From contig NZ_CP038852.1 in the NCBI RefSeq assembly GCF_012276695.1, positions 1,240,001 through 1,304,000 of the forward strand: a stretch of DNA of 64,000 nt. The letters are read 5' to 3'. Below, one piece after another: positions 54,271-63,560 of the stretch. Below the pieces are notes generated by a model. That model worked only from the letters and a program-made list of their open reading frames with translations. It did no database searches and was not told where the DNA came from. A program made the position numbers and the translations under genes. This DNA is from Candidatus Pelagibacter giovannonii. Lineage in GTDB: Bacteria > Pseudomonadota > Alphaproteobacteria > Pelagibacterales > Pelagibacteraceae. Numbering within the stretch: position 1 is the first letter of the stretch; every line of letters starts with the position of its first letter.

Positions 54271-54991
54271 AACCGTTCTCCTTCAACCACTTGTTAGTTT
54301 CCTTCAAGCCGCCGAATGTATAAATGTGGAAGTTGCCAGTAAACTCTTTCACTTTCCCAATTAATTCATTAGGGTCTTTAGGTTTCAATAAATCTAATGC
54401 CTTACTAAAATTAGACTTAAGAAAGTTTATAGAATTTTTCGCCCCGACAATATTAGCAAATTTAATCAAGCTAGTTATTTTCATTGGCCCAGTAATTCCT
54501 ACATGCACTGGTACTGACTGCTTAGAAATGAAATCTACGATAGGTTGACTGTCTAATAACCACTGGGTCACTATATAGTCGGCGTAAGGTTTTTTATCTA
54601 TCATAGCCTTTTCTAATTCTTTATCAGAAATATCCTGACTTCCTTCTGGATGTCCTGCTATTCCTATTTTAATTCCATCAAAAAAACCTGTCTCTAAAAT
54701 TTGAATTGAACTATCAAACTTTCCAACTGGCTCTCTACTTCCTCCAATTACTAATGCTTGTTTAGCACCTACATCCTTACATCTTGCAATATAATCTTTA
54801 AGTTGAGCATCATCAGTAATTGATCTTGCTGGAAAATGTGGAACTGGATTAAATCCTTTTTTAACTAATTCAGCTGACTGGTCAGCTGTCTCTTTATAAT
54901 CTCCTCCTGGAAGCATGGTTACATAAACATCCTTAACTGGAGGCAATGTATCAAGATCTGTTTGAGGTCCAACCTCAAGTGAAAAATTCAT
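54263..54991 (-). CDS. Methylenetetrahydrofolate reductase-like protein
   Basis: A 242-residue TIM-barrel protein related to MetF, short against the usual 290 or so. Segments such as VYVTMLPGGDYKETADQSAELVKKGFNPVPHFPARSI, ALVIGGSREPVGKFDSS, KIGIAGHPEGSQDIS and ADYIVTQWLLDSQPIVDFI are the flavin- and folate-site strands of the family. Coupled to the DmdA-like gene, it should oxidise 5-methyl-THF to 5,10-methylene-THF or work in the other direction. Divergent from the Rieske gene. Confidence 0.82.
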   Translation of the reverse strand: MNFSLEVGPQTDLDTLPPVKDVYVTMLPGGDYKETADQSAELVKKGFNPVPHFPARSITDDAQLKDYIARCKDVGAKQALVIGGSREPVGKFDSSIQILETGFFDGIKIGIAGHPEGSQDISDKELEKAMIDKKPYADYIVTQWLLDSQPIVDFISKQSVPVHVGITGPMKITSLIKFANIVGAKNSINFLKSNFSKALDLLKPKDPNELIGKVKEFTGNFHIYTFGGLKETNKWLKENGYV

Positions 54992-55091
54992 TTTTCCTGA
55001 TGATTATCTTTTTTGTAAATGCTGTCAAAGAAATTCATCTTGTGGATAAAGATATTTGTTGTCAAAAGTTTCCCCAATGTTAGGATTTTTT

Positions 55092-56288
55092 ATGGGTAAA
55101 AAAAATGACAATTCTTTGCTCTCAGCAATCCTTGACCTCAAAAAAATAGAGGCTGTTGATAAACCGATTGAGGAAGCTCATGGCCTCCCTAACGAGTGTT
55201 ATACCAGCAGTGAATACCTCAAGATTGAAAGAGATAAGATTTTCTCAGATAAATGGACTGTAATTGGCGTTGGAAGTTCTGTTCCAGATATAGGAGACGC
55301 TAAACCTTTTGAGCTTTTGGGGATACCTCTAATTATAATTAGAGGAAATGACCAGAAAATTAGAGTTTTTCATAATGTTTGTAGTCACAGAGGTTTAAAG
55401 ATCCTAAATGAACCTTGTACCCTGAAAAATGTCTTAAGATGCCCGTATCATTCATGGTCTTATGATTTTAGAGGGTCCTTAGTTGCAACTCCCCACATAG
55501 GTGGCTTAAATATTCATCAAGTAGATAACTTTGATAAATCCAAGAGCAACTTAAAAGAAGTCAGATCTAAGGTTTGGATGGATATGATTTTTATCAACTT
55601 AAACAATAATGAAATTGAATTTAATGATTATATCAAACCACTTGAGGCCAGGTGGTCAAAATTTATCTCCAAAGATGACCAACAACTAATAAGACACGCT
55701 AAGGATTACGGTTACATTAACCTAAATGTTAAGAGTAACTGGAAATTTGCAATTGAAAATTATTGTGAGAGCTATCATTTACCAACTATTCATCCTGAGT
55801 TAAATAAAACGTCAAATATAAGCGATCATTACCATATACAAGGGCTGCCAAATAGATTTGCAGGACAGGGTAGTTATAAATACAATCAACCAATTAAGGG
55901 AAATAAAAAATTTAATAGCTTTCCTTCTTGGCCAGAAGATCTAGCTTTAAATGCAGAGTATGTTGCTTTATTTCCAAATGTTATGGTTGGTTTACACATA
56001 GACCACTTTTATATTTTTTGGTTAGAGCCTATATCTACTAATGAAACTAAAGAACATATAGAGATGTATTATATTGGAGAAGAGAGTGCTTATGGTGATG
56101 ACTTAAAGGAAATGAGAAAAGAAAATTCAAAATTTTGGAAAGAAGTTATGATAGAAGATATTTTTGCTATTGAGGAAATGCAGGCAGGTAGAGCATCACC
56201 AGCATATAATGGAGGTAATTTCTCACCAGTTATGGATAATCCAACCCATCAATTTCATAAGTGGATAGCAACAAATATAATAGATTAA
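55092..56288 (+). CDS. Rieske non-heme iron oxygenase, alpha subunit (betaine-type demethylase)
   Basis: A 398-residue Rieske oxygenase. Fe-S ligands are Cys97, His99 (VCSHRGLK) and Cys117, His120 (RCPYHSW); the mononuclear iron is bound by residues in ENYCESYHLPTIHPEL. This family includes choline monooxygenase, glycine betaine monooxygenase (GbcA) and stachydrine demethylase. The ATG at 55092 follows AGGA by 6 bp; earlier in-frame codons exist from 55056. A dimethylglycine dehydrogenase-like protein is encoded 3 kb downstream, so glycine betaine to dimethylglycine is a reasonable guess. No reductase gene is nearby. Confidence 0.85.
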   Translation: MGKKNDNSLLSAILDLKKIEAVDKPIEEAHGLPNECYTSSEYLKIERDKIFSDKWTVIGVGSSVPDIGDAKPFELLGIPLIIIRGNDQKIRVFHNVCSHRGLKILNEPCTLKNVLRCPYHSWSYDFRGSLVATPHIGGLNIHQVDNFDKSKSNLKEVRSKVWMDMIFINLNNNEIEFNDYIKPLEARWSKFISKDDQQLIRHAKDYGYINLNVKSNWKFAIENYCESYHLPTIHPELNKTSNISDHYHIQGLPNRFAGQGSYKYNQPIKGNKKFNSFPSWPEDLALNAEYVALFPNVMVGLHIDHFYIFWLEPISTNETKEHIEMYYIGEESAYGDDLKEMRKENSKFWKEVMIEDIFAIEEMQAGRASPAYNGGNFSPVMDNPTHQFHKWIATNIID

Positions 56289-56350
56289 TTTTAATAATTC
56301 CTATAATATTAAATTTTATTAACCCATATGTGCAGAAAGTTAAAGTCACT

Positions 56351-56755
56351 ATGAAGAAAATATTAATTATGGGTTTGCCTGGCTCAGGCAAAACAACTCT
56401 AGCATCAAAATTAGTTCCATTGATAAATGCGAAATGGCTTAATGCAGATGAAATAAGAAAAGCTGCAGATGATTGGGATTTTTCAGAAGAAGGAAGAAAA
56501 AGACAAGCCAAAAGAATGGCAGAAAAAGCAGAAAAACACAAACAAGAAGGCCACCATGTGGTTGCAGATTTTGTTTGTCCAACACCTGCTGCAAGAGAAT
56601 TATTTAATGCAGACTACGTTGTCTGGGTTGATACTATAAAAGAAGGTAGATTTGCAGATACTAACGCTATGTTTGTAAAACCAGAAAAATATGATTATCA
56701 TGTAACAACACAGGATGCTGAAAATTGGGCTCCTAAAATAGCAAGGGAAATATAA
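56351..56755 (+). CDS. Small P-loop kinase resembling adenylylsulfate kinase
   Basis: A 134-residue kinase. P-loop GLPGSGKTT lies at residues 8-16, LNADEIRK is the phosphate-acceptor-side motif, and FVCPTPAARELF resembles APS kinase (CysC). The expected LID and PAPS-binding parts are short. An open frame extends upstream to 56261, but the ATG at 56351 is the likely start. It overlaps nothing and precedes the nucleotidyltransferase by 2 bp. No ATP sulfurylase or PAPS reductase is present here, so the substrate may not be APS. Confidence 0.72.
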   Translation: MKKILIMGLPGSGKTTLASKLVPLINAKWLNADEIRKAADDWDFSEEGRKRQAKRMAEKAEKHKQEGHHVVADFVCPTPAARELFNADYVVWVDTIKEGRFADTNAMFVKPEKYDYHVTTQDAENWAPKIAREI

Positions 56756-56757
56756 CT

Positions 56758-57132
56758 ATGGCTCACAAATGGGATAATAAAAAACCAACAGCACAAATGT
56801 TAGGAAGATGGCAACCATTTCATGATGGTCACTATGCTTTATTTCAAGAAATTATTAAAAAAACGGGTCAAGTTTGCATTCAAATAAGAGATGTTCAAGG
56901 TGTTGACGATAATCCATTTGATTTTGACACAGTAAAAAAAAATATTGAAGAAAAGTTAAACCCAGAATTTGAAGGAAGATTTAAAGTAATGATGGTTCCT
57001 AATATTACTAATATTTGTTACGGAAGAGGTGTTGGGTATAAAATTGAAGAAGTAGTATTATCTGAAGAGATACAGCAAATATCAGCTACAAAAATTAGAG
57101 CTAAAATGAGAGAAGATGGCAAACTTAAGTAA
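56758..57132 (+). CDS. HxGH-type nucleotidyltransferase
   Basis: A 124-residue protein of the cytidylyltransferase/adenylyltransferase superfamily. GRWQPFHDGHYALF carries the HxGH motif at His22-His25, and EIQQISATKIRAKM carries the ISxTxxR motif. Size matches small glycerol-3-phosphate cytidylyltransferase or pantetheine adenylyltransferase-like enzymes. It follows the kinase gene by 2 bp, so kinase and transferase likely act in sequence on one metabolite. The substrate is unknown. Confidence 0.78.
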   Translation: MAHKWDNKKPTAQMLGRWQPFHDGHYALFQEIIKKTGQVCIQIRDVQGVDDNPFDFDTVKKNIEEKLNPEFEGRFKVMMVPNITNICYGRGVGYKIEEVVLSEEIQQISATKIRAKMREDGKLK

Positions 57133-57901
57133 TATTAAAGTTAAACTTTTAAATAAAGATATTGCTTCAATCATCATTAATGAGCCAAAGACGTATAACG
57201 CACTTTCATTTAAAAATTTAGAAGATTTAATTAAAGCTTTTAAAAAATTAGATGAAGACAAAAATATCAAGGTAATAATTATTGAAGGGTCTGGAAAAGG
57301 TTTTAGTGCAGGTCATAATTTAAAAGAAGTAAGTGGATTAAAAAATAGAATTAAATATCAAAAACTTTTTAATCTTTGCTCAAAGTTGATGCTTCAAATA
57401 GTTGAAGGAAAAAAGCCAGTTATTGCAAAAGTTCATGGGGCAGCATTTGCTGCGGGATGTCAGTTAGTTGCGAGTTGTGATCTTGCTTACAGTGCTAATG
57501 ATGCAATTTTTGCAACACCAGGAGTAAATATAGGCTTATTTTGTAGCACACCAATGGTTGCAGTTAGCAGAAAAGTTAATAGAAAAAGAATGATGCAGAT
57601 GCTGTTAACTGGCGAACCCATTAAAGCAAATTATGCAAAAGAAATTGGATTAATTAATAATCATTTTTCTAAATCAAAATTAAATAATGAAGTATTAAAA
57701 GTTGCCAAAACTATTGCTTCAAAATCAAGTTTTACAATTAAAATTGGTAAACAAACTTTTTATAATCAATTAGAGATGCCATTGAGAAAAGCTTACGCTT
57801 ATACAAGTAAAATGATGACTAAAAATATGATGGCAATGGATGCAAAAGAGGGAATATCTGCATTTTTACAAAAAAGAAAACCTAAATGGAAAAACAAATA
57901 G
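57116..57901 (+). CDS. Enoyl-CoA hydratase/isomerase family protein
   Basis: A 261-residue crotonase-fold protein. It has GSGKGFSAGHNLKEV for the oxyanion hole and VHGAAFAAGCQLVASCDLAYSA with ATPGVNIGLFC-type helix for the second oxyanion part. The exact reaction within the crotonase family cannot be read from sequence. It overlaps the nucleotidyltransferase by 17 bp and the CoA-binding gene by 16 bp, so it is part of the same operon. Confidence 0.88.
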   Translation: MANLSNIKVKLLNKDIASIIINEPKTYNALSFKNLEDLIKAFKKLDEDKNIKVIIIEGSGKGFSAGHNLKEVSGLKNRIKYQKLFNLCSKLMLQIVEGKKPVIAKVHGAAFAAGCQLVASCDLAYSANDAIFATPGVNIGLFCSTPMVAVSRKVNRKRMMQMLLTGEPIKANYAKEIGLINNHFSKSKLNNEVLKVAKTIASKSSFTIKIGKQTFYNQLEMPLRKAYAYTSKMMTKNMMAMDAKEGISAFLQKRKPKWKNK

Positions 57902-58311
57902 TAGACGATAAAATTAAAGAACTATTTATTAGCTCAAGAGTAATAGCTTTAGTTGGAGCAAGTAAAAAAAAAGAAAAAGATTCAAATATAGTAATGAAGT
58001 TTCTCCAAAGAGCTGGCTATAAAGTTATACCTGTTAATCCCACAAGTATTAATAGCGTTATATATGGAGAAAAAGTATATGGTAGCTTAATAGATATCGA
58101 CCAAAAAGTAGACATAGTTGATGTTTTTAGACCAAGCAAGGAAGCAGAAGAGATAGCAAATCAAACAATTAAAATTGGAGCACAAGCTCTATGGCTACAA
58201 CTTGATATTAAAAATGATAAAGCAAGAGATATAGTTATGAAAAATAAAATTTACTATATATCAAATAAATGTACAAAGATTGAGTTTGAAAGACTATTTA
58301 GAGGTAGTTAG
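57886..58311 (+). CDS. CoA-binding domain protein
   Basis: A 141-residue single CoA-binding domain like the N-terminus of succinyl-CoA synthetase alpha and YccU proteins: VIALVGASKKKEKDSNIVMKFLQRAGYKVIPVNP and LEIDIKN-type strands. It lacks a ligase domain, so it is likely a CoA-thioester-binding or sensor protein. It begins inside the 3' end of the crotonase gene. Confidence 0.85.
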   Translation: MEKQIVDDKIKELFISSRVIALVGASKKKEKDSNIVMKFLQRAGYKVIPVNPTSINSVIYGEKVYGSLIDIDQKVDIVDVFRPSKEAEEIANQTIKIGAQALWLQLDIKNDKARDIVMKNKIYYISNKCTKIEFERLFRGS

Positions 58312-58328
58312 AAAAACTTAGAATTGAT

Positions 58329-58898
58329 ATGAAAAAAATATTTCTTGTATATGGACATTATAATGACCAATCTTTTAATGCAGCGATAAGAGATACATTT
58401 ATTAAAACAGCAGAAGAAAATGGAAATAAGGTTGATGCTGTAGATCTTTATAAAGAAAAATTTGATCCAGTTTTTGCAGGTGAAGAGGCAGGTGAAGATG
58501 TTTTGAATCATCGTAAAAGAATAGAAGACTGTGATACAATTGTTCTAATTGCTCCAATTTGGAATTTTAGAATGCCAGCAATAGTTGAGGGATGGATAGA
58601 TAAAGTTTTAGCACCACCTTGGGCGTTTACGTTTAAACAGTTATGGGGAAACTATGGATATCCGATCGGTAAATTACATAAAAAAAAAGCAATTATATTT
58701 TGTACTTATGGATCTCCAAGATTAGCAATCACAACATTTTTCTTAAATTTGCCAATTAGAAGGTTAAAAAGAGGTGTATTTCATATGTGTGGCATTTATA
58801 ATATTGTCTACAGAAGATATTTTGCTGTACCGTTTGTTAGTGATAATAAAAGAAAACAATTTTTGGAAGACGTCAAAATTACAGCACTTAATATATAA
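58329..58898 (+). CDS. Flavodoxin-fold NAD(P)H:quinone oxidoreductase-like protein
   Basis: A 189-residue protein of the NQO1/YwrO family. FLVYGHYNDQSFNAAIRDTFIKTAEENG begins the flavin-binding fold, and APIWNFRMPAIVEGWIDKVLAPPWAFTF binds FMN or FAD. It could reduce quinones to avoid radicals or pass electrons to an oxygenase; a reductase for the Rieske protein would need an Fe-S domain, which it lacks. It lies 17 bp after the CoA-binding gene. Confidence 0.85.
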   Translation: MKKIFLVYGHYNDQSFNAAIRDTFIKTAEENGNKVDAVDLYKEKFDPVFAGEEAGEDVLNHRKRIEDCDTIVLIAPIWNFRMPAIVEGWIDKVLAPPWAFTFKQLWGNYGYPIGKLHKKKAIIFCTYGSPRLAITTFFLNLPIRRLKRGVFHMCGIYNIVYRRYFAVPFVSDNKRKQFLEDVKITALNI

Positions 58899-59343
58899 GA
58901 TAATTCTAATTATTTTATTTACATCATCAATATCTCATGCTGAACTAGTAAAGCCTAACGATGGTATTGAACCTTTTCTGGTTGTTCAAATTCAATTAAG
59001 AAGTCTAAAACAGAATGATAACCCCAAAAAAGATAATGGAATTGAACAAACTTGGGAATTTGCACATCCAAGTAACCAAAAAAATACAGGTCCTTTAGAT
59101 AGGTTTAAAACTATGATTAAAGGTAAGTCTTATATGATGCTCCTTAATCACTTAGATCATAAGGTCGTGAAGATAAAATCTGATGATTTAACTGCTCTTT
59201 TTGAAGTAACAGTTCTTGATAAGGATAAGGTTTATTATAAATTTAAGTGGGCAGTTGAAAAATATATAAAAGATGGCCCTCTTAAGGATTGCTGGCTGAC
59301 TACAATGGTGTCATCACCAATGCCTCTTGGATCTTCGATTTAA
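58840..59343 (+). CDS. Secreted DUF4864-like protein, start uncertain
   Basis: The open frame runs from 58774, inside the preceding gene, but no good start codon stands in front of the obvious signal peptide (ILIILFTSSISHA, cleaved before ELVKP at about 58942). GTG at 58840 is given as the start; an ATA or ATT at about 58893 is also possible. The mature part (about 130 residues) resembles DUF4864: QLRSLKQNDNPKKDNGIEQTW and FAHPSNQKNTGPLDRFKTM. Probably periplasmic, with no assigned role. Confidence 0.55.
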   Translation: MIIKENNFWKTSKLQHLIYKIILIILFTSSISHAELVKPNDGIEPFLVVQIQLRSLKQNDNPKKDNGIEQTWEFAHPSNQKNTGPLDRFKTMIKGKSYMMLLNHLDHKVVKIKSDDLTALFEVTVLDKDKVYYKFKWAVEKYIKDGPLKDCWLTTMVSSPMPLGSSI

Positions 59344-59402
59344 GTTAACAACTAAACGATTTTTGTTTCGTTAATAATAAAAAAATAGTAGGAATCGGAT
59401 TA

Positions 59403-61835
59403 ATGAAATCTAAAGCTAAAGTTGTTGTAGTAGGTGGTGGTGTAGTAGGTGTTAGTGCTCTTTATCATCTGGCCAAAAAAGGTTTATCAGATGTTGTTCT
59501 TGTAGAGAGAAAAGAATTAACCTCAGGATCAACTTGGCACGCCGCAGGTTTACTTCCGTTATTTAATATGAGTTATTCAGTTGGGCAACTTCATAAGTAT
59601 GCAGTTGATCTTTATAAAAAATTAGAAGAAGAGACTGGACAGAATGTTGGCTTTAGTGTTGTTTCAAATATTCGACTAGCAAGTACTAAAGATAGAATGG
59701 ACGAGTATCATCAATATGCAGGAGTTGCACAAACTATTGGTGTAGATGTAAAATTTTTAACTCCAGATCAGGTAAAAGAAATTTGGCCGTTATGTAATAC
59801 TTCAGATTTGCTTGGAGCAATACAACATCCAGAAGATGGATATATCCAACCTGCAGACTTAACACAAGCAATGGCTACGGGTGCAAGAAATATGGGTGCA
59901 GAGATTTATAGAAATACAGCCGTAGTTGGAATTAAACAAACTAAAGATGGATGGATTGTTGAAACTGATAAAGGAGCTATTGAATGTGAACATGTAATTT
60001 CTTGTTCAGGAAACTTTGCAAGACAAACTGGTAAGATGGTTGGTTTAGATATTCCAGTTATACCAGTTGAGCATCAATATATTGTTACAGAGGCACACCC
60101 AGATATTTTAAAAAGAAAAAAAGAAGGCTTACCAGAGATGGGAGTTTTAAGAGATAGTGATAGTAGATGGTACATGCGAGAGGAAGCTGGTGGTTTAATT
60201 TTAGGACCTTATGAAGATGGTGCTCCAGCCTGCTATGTAGACGGCCCATCAAAAGATTCTGAGTACGAATTATTCCAAGAAGACCTTGATAGACTTGCCC
60301 CACATATAGAAGGTGCAATTCATAGAGTTCCAGCATTTGGTGAGGTTGGTGTAAAAAAAGTTTATAACGGAGCAATTTGTTACACACCTGATGGAAACCC
60401 AATTGTAGGACCTGCGTGGGGACTTAAAAATTTTTGGATAAATGAAGGACATAGTTTTGGTATTACCGCAGCAGGTGGTGCTGGATGGCAACTTGCGGAA
60501 TGGATTGTAGATGGAGAACCAACAATTGATATGCTTGGTGTCGAACCTAGAAGATTTGGTGATTATGCAACAAAATCATATTTAAAAGAAAAAAATGAAG
60601 AGGCTTACAACCATGTATTTAAAGTTCATTATCCAGATGAAGAAAGAGGTGCTGCTAGAGAATTAAGAACATCACCTTGTTATGACAGAATGAAAGCATT
60701 AGGTGCAGTATTTGGACAAAAATTTGGTTGGGAGAGACCTAATTTTTTTGCAGTAGATGGAATGGAGCAAAAAGATGATTGGTCTTTTAGAAGATCCAAG
60801 TGGTTCGAAGCTATAAAAAAAGAATGTAAAAATGTAAAAGAAAATGTGGGTCTTTTAGATATGACTGCATTTGCAAAATGCAGAATTAAAGGTCCTGGTG
60901 CTGAAGAGTTTTTAGATTATTTAGTAGCAAATAAACTTCCAAAAAAAATAGGAAGAATTGGTTTATGTCATGCCCTTAATACTAAGGGAGGAGTGCATTC
61001 TGAATTTACAATAATGAGAGAAGCTCCAGATAGTTTCTATTTAGTTTCTGCAGGAGCAAACCAAAGATTAGACCATGATTGGATTCAAAAATGGATGCCA
61101 AATGATGGGACAGTTCAATTTGAAAATCTAACTAATAGTATGGGTGTGCTAGTTGTATCTGGTCCAAAGGCTAGAGAATTAATGACAAGAGTTTCCAGTG
61201 ATGATTTTTCTGGTGAAAACTTTAAATGGTTGAGTGCTAAAAATGTAAATGTTGGAAATGCACCAGTGAATGCTATGAGAGTAAACTTTGTTGGTGAATT
61301 AGGTTGGGAACTTCATCATTCAATTGAATACCAAAACCATATATTTGATAAATTAATGGAAGCTGGAAAAGATTTAGGTCTTAAGCCTTATGGAATTAGA
61401 GCAATGAATAGTTTAAGACTTGAAAAATCTTATAAACTTGTTGGGACAGAATTATCAATTGAATATTCACCTTACGAATCTGGACTAGATAGATTTATAC
61501 ATCCTAATAAAGGAAACTTTATTGGCTTAGAAGCACTTAATAAGTGGAGAGAAAAAGGTTTTAAAAATAAACTAATTACTATGGAGATTCACAATGTCGA
61601 AGACGCAGATGTTCTAGGAAATAATCCAATTTATGAAAACAATAAAGTTGTTGGACGTGCAACAGGAGGAGATTTTGGATTTAGACTGGGTAAATCTATT
61701 GCATTAGGAATGGTGAACCCTGATGTTGCGACAACTGGTCAAAAATTGAAAATTGATATTTTAGGAAAAATGTACGATGCTACTATATTAGACGAGAGTC
61801 CTTACGATCCAGAAAATAATTTATTGAGAGCATAA
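59403..61835 (+). CDS. dmgdh: Dimethylglycine dehydrogenase-like protein (FAD plus THF)
   Basis: An 810-residue protein with an N-terminal DAO-type FAD domain ([18 protein letters not shown] at 7-24, His46 in GSTWHAAGL as the likely covalent FAD site), a middle FAO_M segment and a C-terminal GcvT-type THF domain (about 420-800). It is the layout of dimethylglycine or sarcosine dehydrogenase, giving methylene-THF and passing electrons to ETF. The stop overlaps etfB by one base, strong support for ETF as acceptor. It is the second methylamine-type dehydrogenase in the window beside mgd. Confidence 0.87.
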   Translation: MKSKAKVVVVGGGVVGVSALYHLAKKGLSDVVLVERKELTSGSTWHAAGLLPLFNMSYSVGQLHKYAVDLYKKLEEETGQNVGFSVVSNIRLASTKDRMDEYHQYAGVAQTIGVDVKFLTPDQVKEIWPLCNTSDLLGAIQHPEDGYIQPADLTQAMATGARNMGAEIYRNTAVVGIKQTKDGWIVETDKGAIECEHVISCSGNFARQTGKMVGLDIPVIPVEHQYIVTEAHPDILKRKKEGLPEMGVLRDSDSRWYMREEAGGLILGPYEDGAPACYVDGPSKDSEYELFQEDLDRLAPHIEGAIHRVPAFGEVGVKKVYNGAICYTPDGNPIVGPAWGLKNFWINEGHSFGITAAGGAGWQLAEWIVDGEPTIDMLGVEPRRFGDYATKSYLKEKNEEAYNHVFKVHYPDEERGAARELRTSPCYDRMKALGAVFGQKFGWERPNFFAVDGMEQKDDWSFRRSKWFEAIKKECKNVKENVGLLDMTAFAKCRIKGPGAEEFLDYLVANKLPKKIGRIGLCHALNTKGGVHSEFTIMREAPDSFYLVSAGANQRLDHDWIQKWMPNDGTVQFENLTNSMGVLVVSGPKARELMTRVSSDDFSGENFKWLSAKNVNVGNAPVNAMRVNFVGELGWELHHSIEYQNHIFDKLMEAGKDLGLKPYGIRAMNSLRLEKSYKLVGTELSIEYSPYESGLDRFIHPNKGNFIGLEALNKWREKGFKNKLITMEIHNVEDADVLGNNPIYENNKVVGRATGGDFGFRLGKSIALGMVNPDVATTGQKLKIDILGKMYDATILDESPYDPENNLLRA

Positions 61836-62584
61836 TGAAAATATTAGTCGCTGTTAAAAGAGTAATTGATTACAACGTTCAAGTCAGAGTTAAAGAGGAT
61901 GGAACTGGTGTTGTTACTGATAATGTAAAAATGTCGAGTAATCCACCCGATGATAATGCCATTGAAGAAGCTGTAAAAATTAAAGAAGCAGGTAAAGCGA
62001 CAGAGATTATTGCAATTACAGTGGGTGAGGAAAAATCACAAGAAACTGTTAGAAAAGCTTTAGCTGTCGGTGCTGATAGAGGAATTTTAATCAAAACTGA
62101 GGGAATTGTTGAGCCATTAGCCGTAGCAAAAGCACTAAAAAAGATTGTTGAAAAAGAAAAACCAGATCTAGTGTTTATGGGTAAACAAGCAATTGATGAT
62201 GACTGCAATCAAACAGGTCAGATGTTAAGTGCTTTATTGAATTGGCCTCAAGCAACATTTGCATCAAAAATTGAAATAAAAGACAAAACTTTAGAGGTTA
62301 CAAGAGAAATTGATGAGGGGTTAGAAACAATTGAAGTTGACCTTCCAGCTATTGTGACATGTGATTTAAGATTAAATGAGCCACGTTACGCTTCATTGCC
62401 AAATATTATGAAATCTAAAAAAAAACCTTTAGAAATTTTAACAACTGCTGATTTAGGAGTTGATACCACGCCTAGAGTCCAACAAATTAAAGTAGAAGAA
62501 CCACCAAAAAGAAAAGCAGGAATTAAAGTTGTAAGTGTTGCCGAGTTAGTTAGCAAACTTAAAAATGAGGCAAAAGTAATATAA
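61835..62584 (+). CDS. etfB: Electron transfer flavoprotein beta subunit
   Basis: A 249-residue EtfB with [25 protein letters not shown] at the start, the CNQTGQM signature in [22 protein letters not shown] and [43 protein letters not shown], the classical recognition loop for dehydrogenases. It binds AMP and, with EtfA, carries electrons from the DMGDH-like enzyme. Overlaps the DMGDH and etfA genes by one base each. Confidence 0.97.
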   Translation: MKILVAVKRVIDYNVQVRVKEDGTGVVTDNVKMSSNPPDDNAIEEAVKIKEAGKATEIIAITVGEEKSQETVRKALAVGADRGILIKTEGIVEPLAVAKALKKIVEKEKPDLVFMGKQAIDDDCNQTGQMLSALLNWPQATFASKIEIKDKTLEVTREIDEGLETIEVDLPAIVTCDLRLNEPRYASLPNIMKSKKKPLEILTTADLGVDTTPRVQQIKVEEPPKRKAGIKVVSVAELVSKLKNEAKVI

Positions 62585-63537
62585 TGTCAGTTTTATTAAT
62601 AGCAGAGCATAATAATAAAGAAGTAAGACCTTTTACATTAAACGCAATCACTGCAGCATCACAAATGGATGGAGATGTACATGTCTTATTAATTGGAAAT
62701 AATTGTGGAGATGTTGCTAAATTATTATCTGAAATGCCAGCTGTTAAAAAAGTATTACATGCTGAAGCTTCTCACTATGAAAACTACTTAGCAGAAAACT
62801 TTGCACCACTAGTTGTAAAAGTTTCAGAAAATTATTCTCATATTGTTAGTTCTGCAAATACATTTGGTAAAAATTTGATGCCAAGAATAGCAGCAAATTT
62901 AGATATATCTCAAGTAAGTGACATTACTAAAGTGATATCGGCCGATACATTCATAAGACCTATTTATGCAGGTAATGCATTTGCCACAGTAAAAAGTACT
63001 GATGCAAAAAAATGTGTAACAATCAGACCAACATCTTTTGAGCCTTGTGAAACTTCTGGTGGCTCTGCTCCAATTGAAAAAATTGATGCTACTGAAGAAT
63101 TTACACTTTCAAAATTCATTAAAAGAGAAGAAGTTAAGTCAGACAGACCTGAACTTGGAACTGCTAGAGTTGTAGTTTCTGGTGGAAGAGGAATGCAAAA
63201 TGGAGAAAATTTTAAATTAATAACTGATATTGCGGATAAATTGAATGCTGCAATTGGAGCATCACGTGCAGCAGTTGATGCAGGATATATAAGTAATGAA
63301 CATCAAGTTGGTCAAACTGGTAAAGTTGTTGTACCTGATTTATATATTGCAGTTGGAATTTCAGGAGCAATTCAACATTTAGCTGGAATGAAAGAAAGTA
63401 AAATCATTGTTGCTATAAATAAAGATGGTGAAGCGCCAATATTTAGTGTCGCAGATTATGGACTGGAAGCAGACTTATTTGAGGCGTTACCTCAATTCTT
63501 AGAAGAATTGAATAAATTAAATAGTATACAAAAATAA
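62584..63537 (+). CDS. etfA: Electron transfer flavoprotein alpha subunit
   Basis: A 317-residue EtfA with the FAD-binding C-terminal segment VVSGGRGMQNGENFKL, GASRAAVDAGYISNEHQVGQTGKVVVPDLYIAVGISGAIQHLAGM and VAINKDGEAPIFSVADYG. Forms a heterodimer with EtfB and hands electrons to ETF:ubiquinone oxidoreductase, whose gene follows 23 bp downstream. Translation is coupled to etfB by a one-base overlap. Confidence 0.97.
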   Translation: MSVLLIAEHNNKEVRPFTLNAITAASQMDGDVHVLLIGNNCGDVAKLLSEMPAVKKVLHAEASHYENYLAENFAPLVVKVSENYSHIVSSANTFGKNLMPRIAANLDISQVSDITKVISADTFIRPIYAGNAFATVKSTDAKKCVTIRPTSFEPCETSGGSAPIEKIDATEEFTLSKFIKREEVKSDRPELGTARVVVSGGRGMQNGENFKLITDIADKLNAAIGASRAAVDAGYISNEHQVGQTGKVVVPDLYIAVGISGAIQHLAGMKESKIIVAINKDGEAPIFSVADYGLEADLFEALPQFLEELNKLNSIQK

Positions 63538-63560
63538 TCAGTACTGTAAAAATTCAAGAT

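Noticed and set aside
54992..55091. Possible SAM-type riboswitch before the MetF-like gene
   Set aside because: The gap is about 100 bp shared by two divergent genes and shows no stem-loop or pseudoknot arrangement of a known SAM riboswitch.
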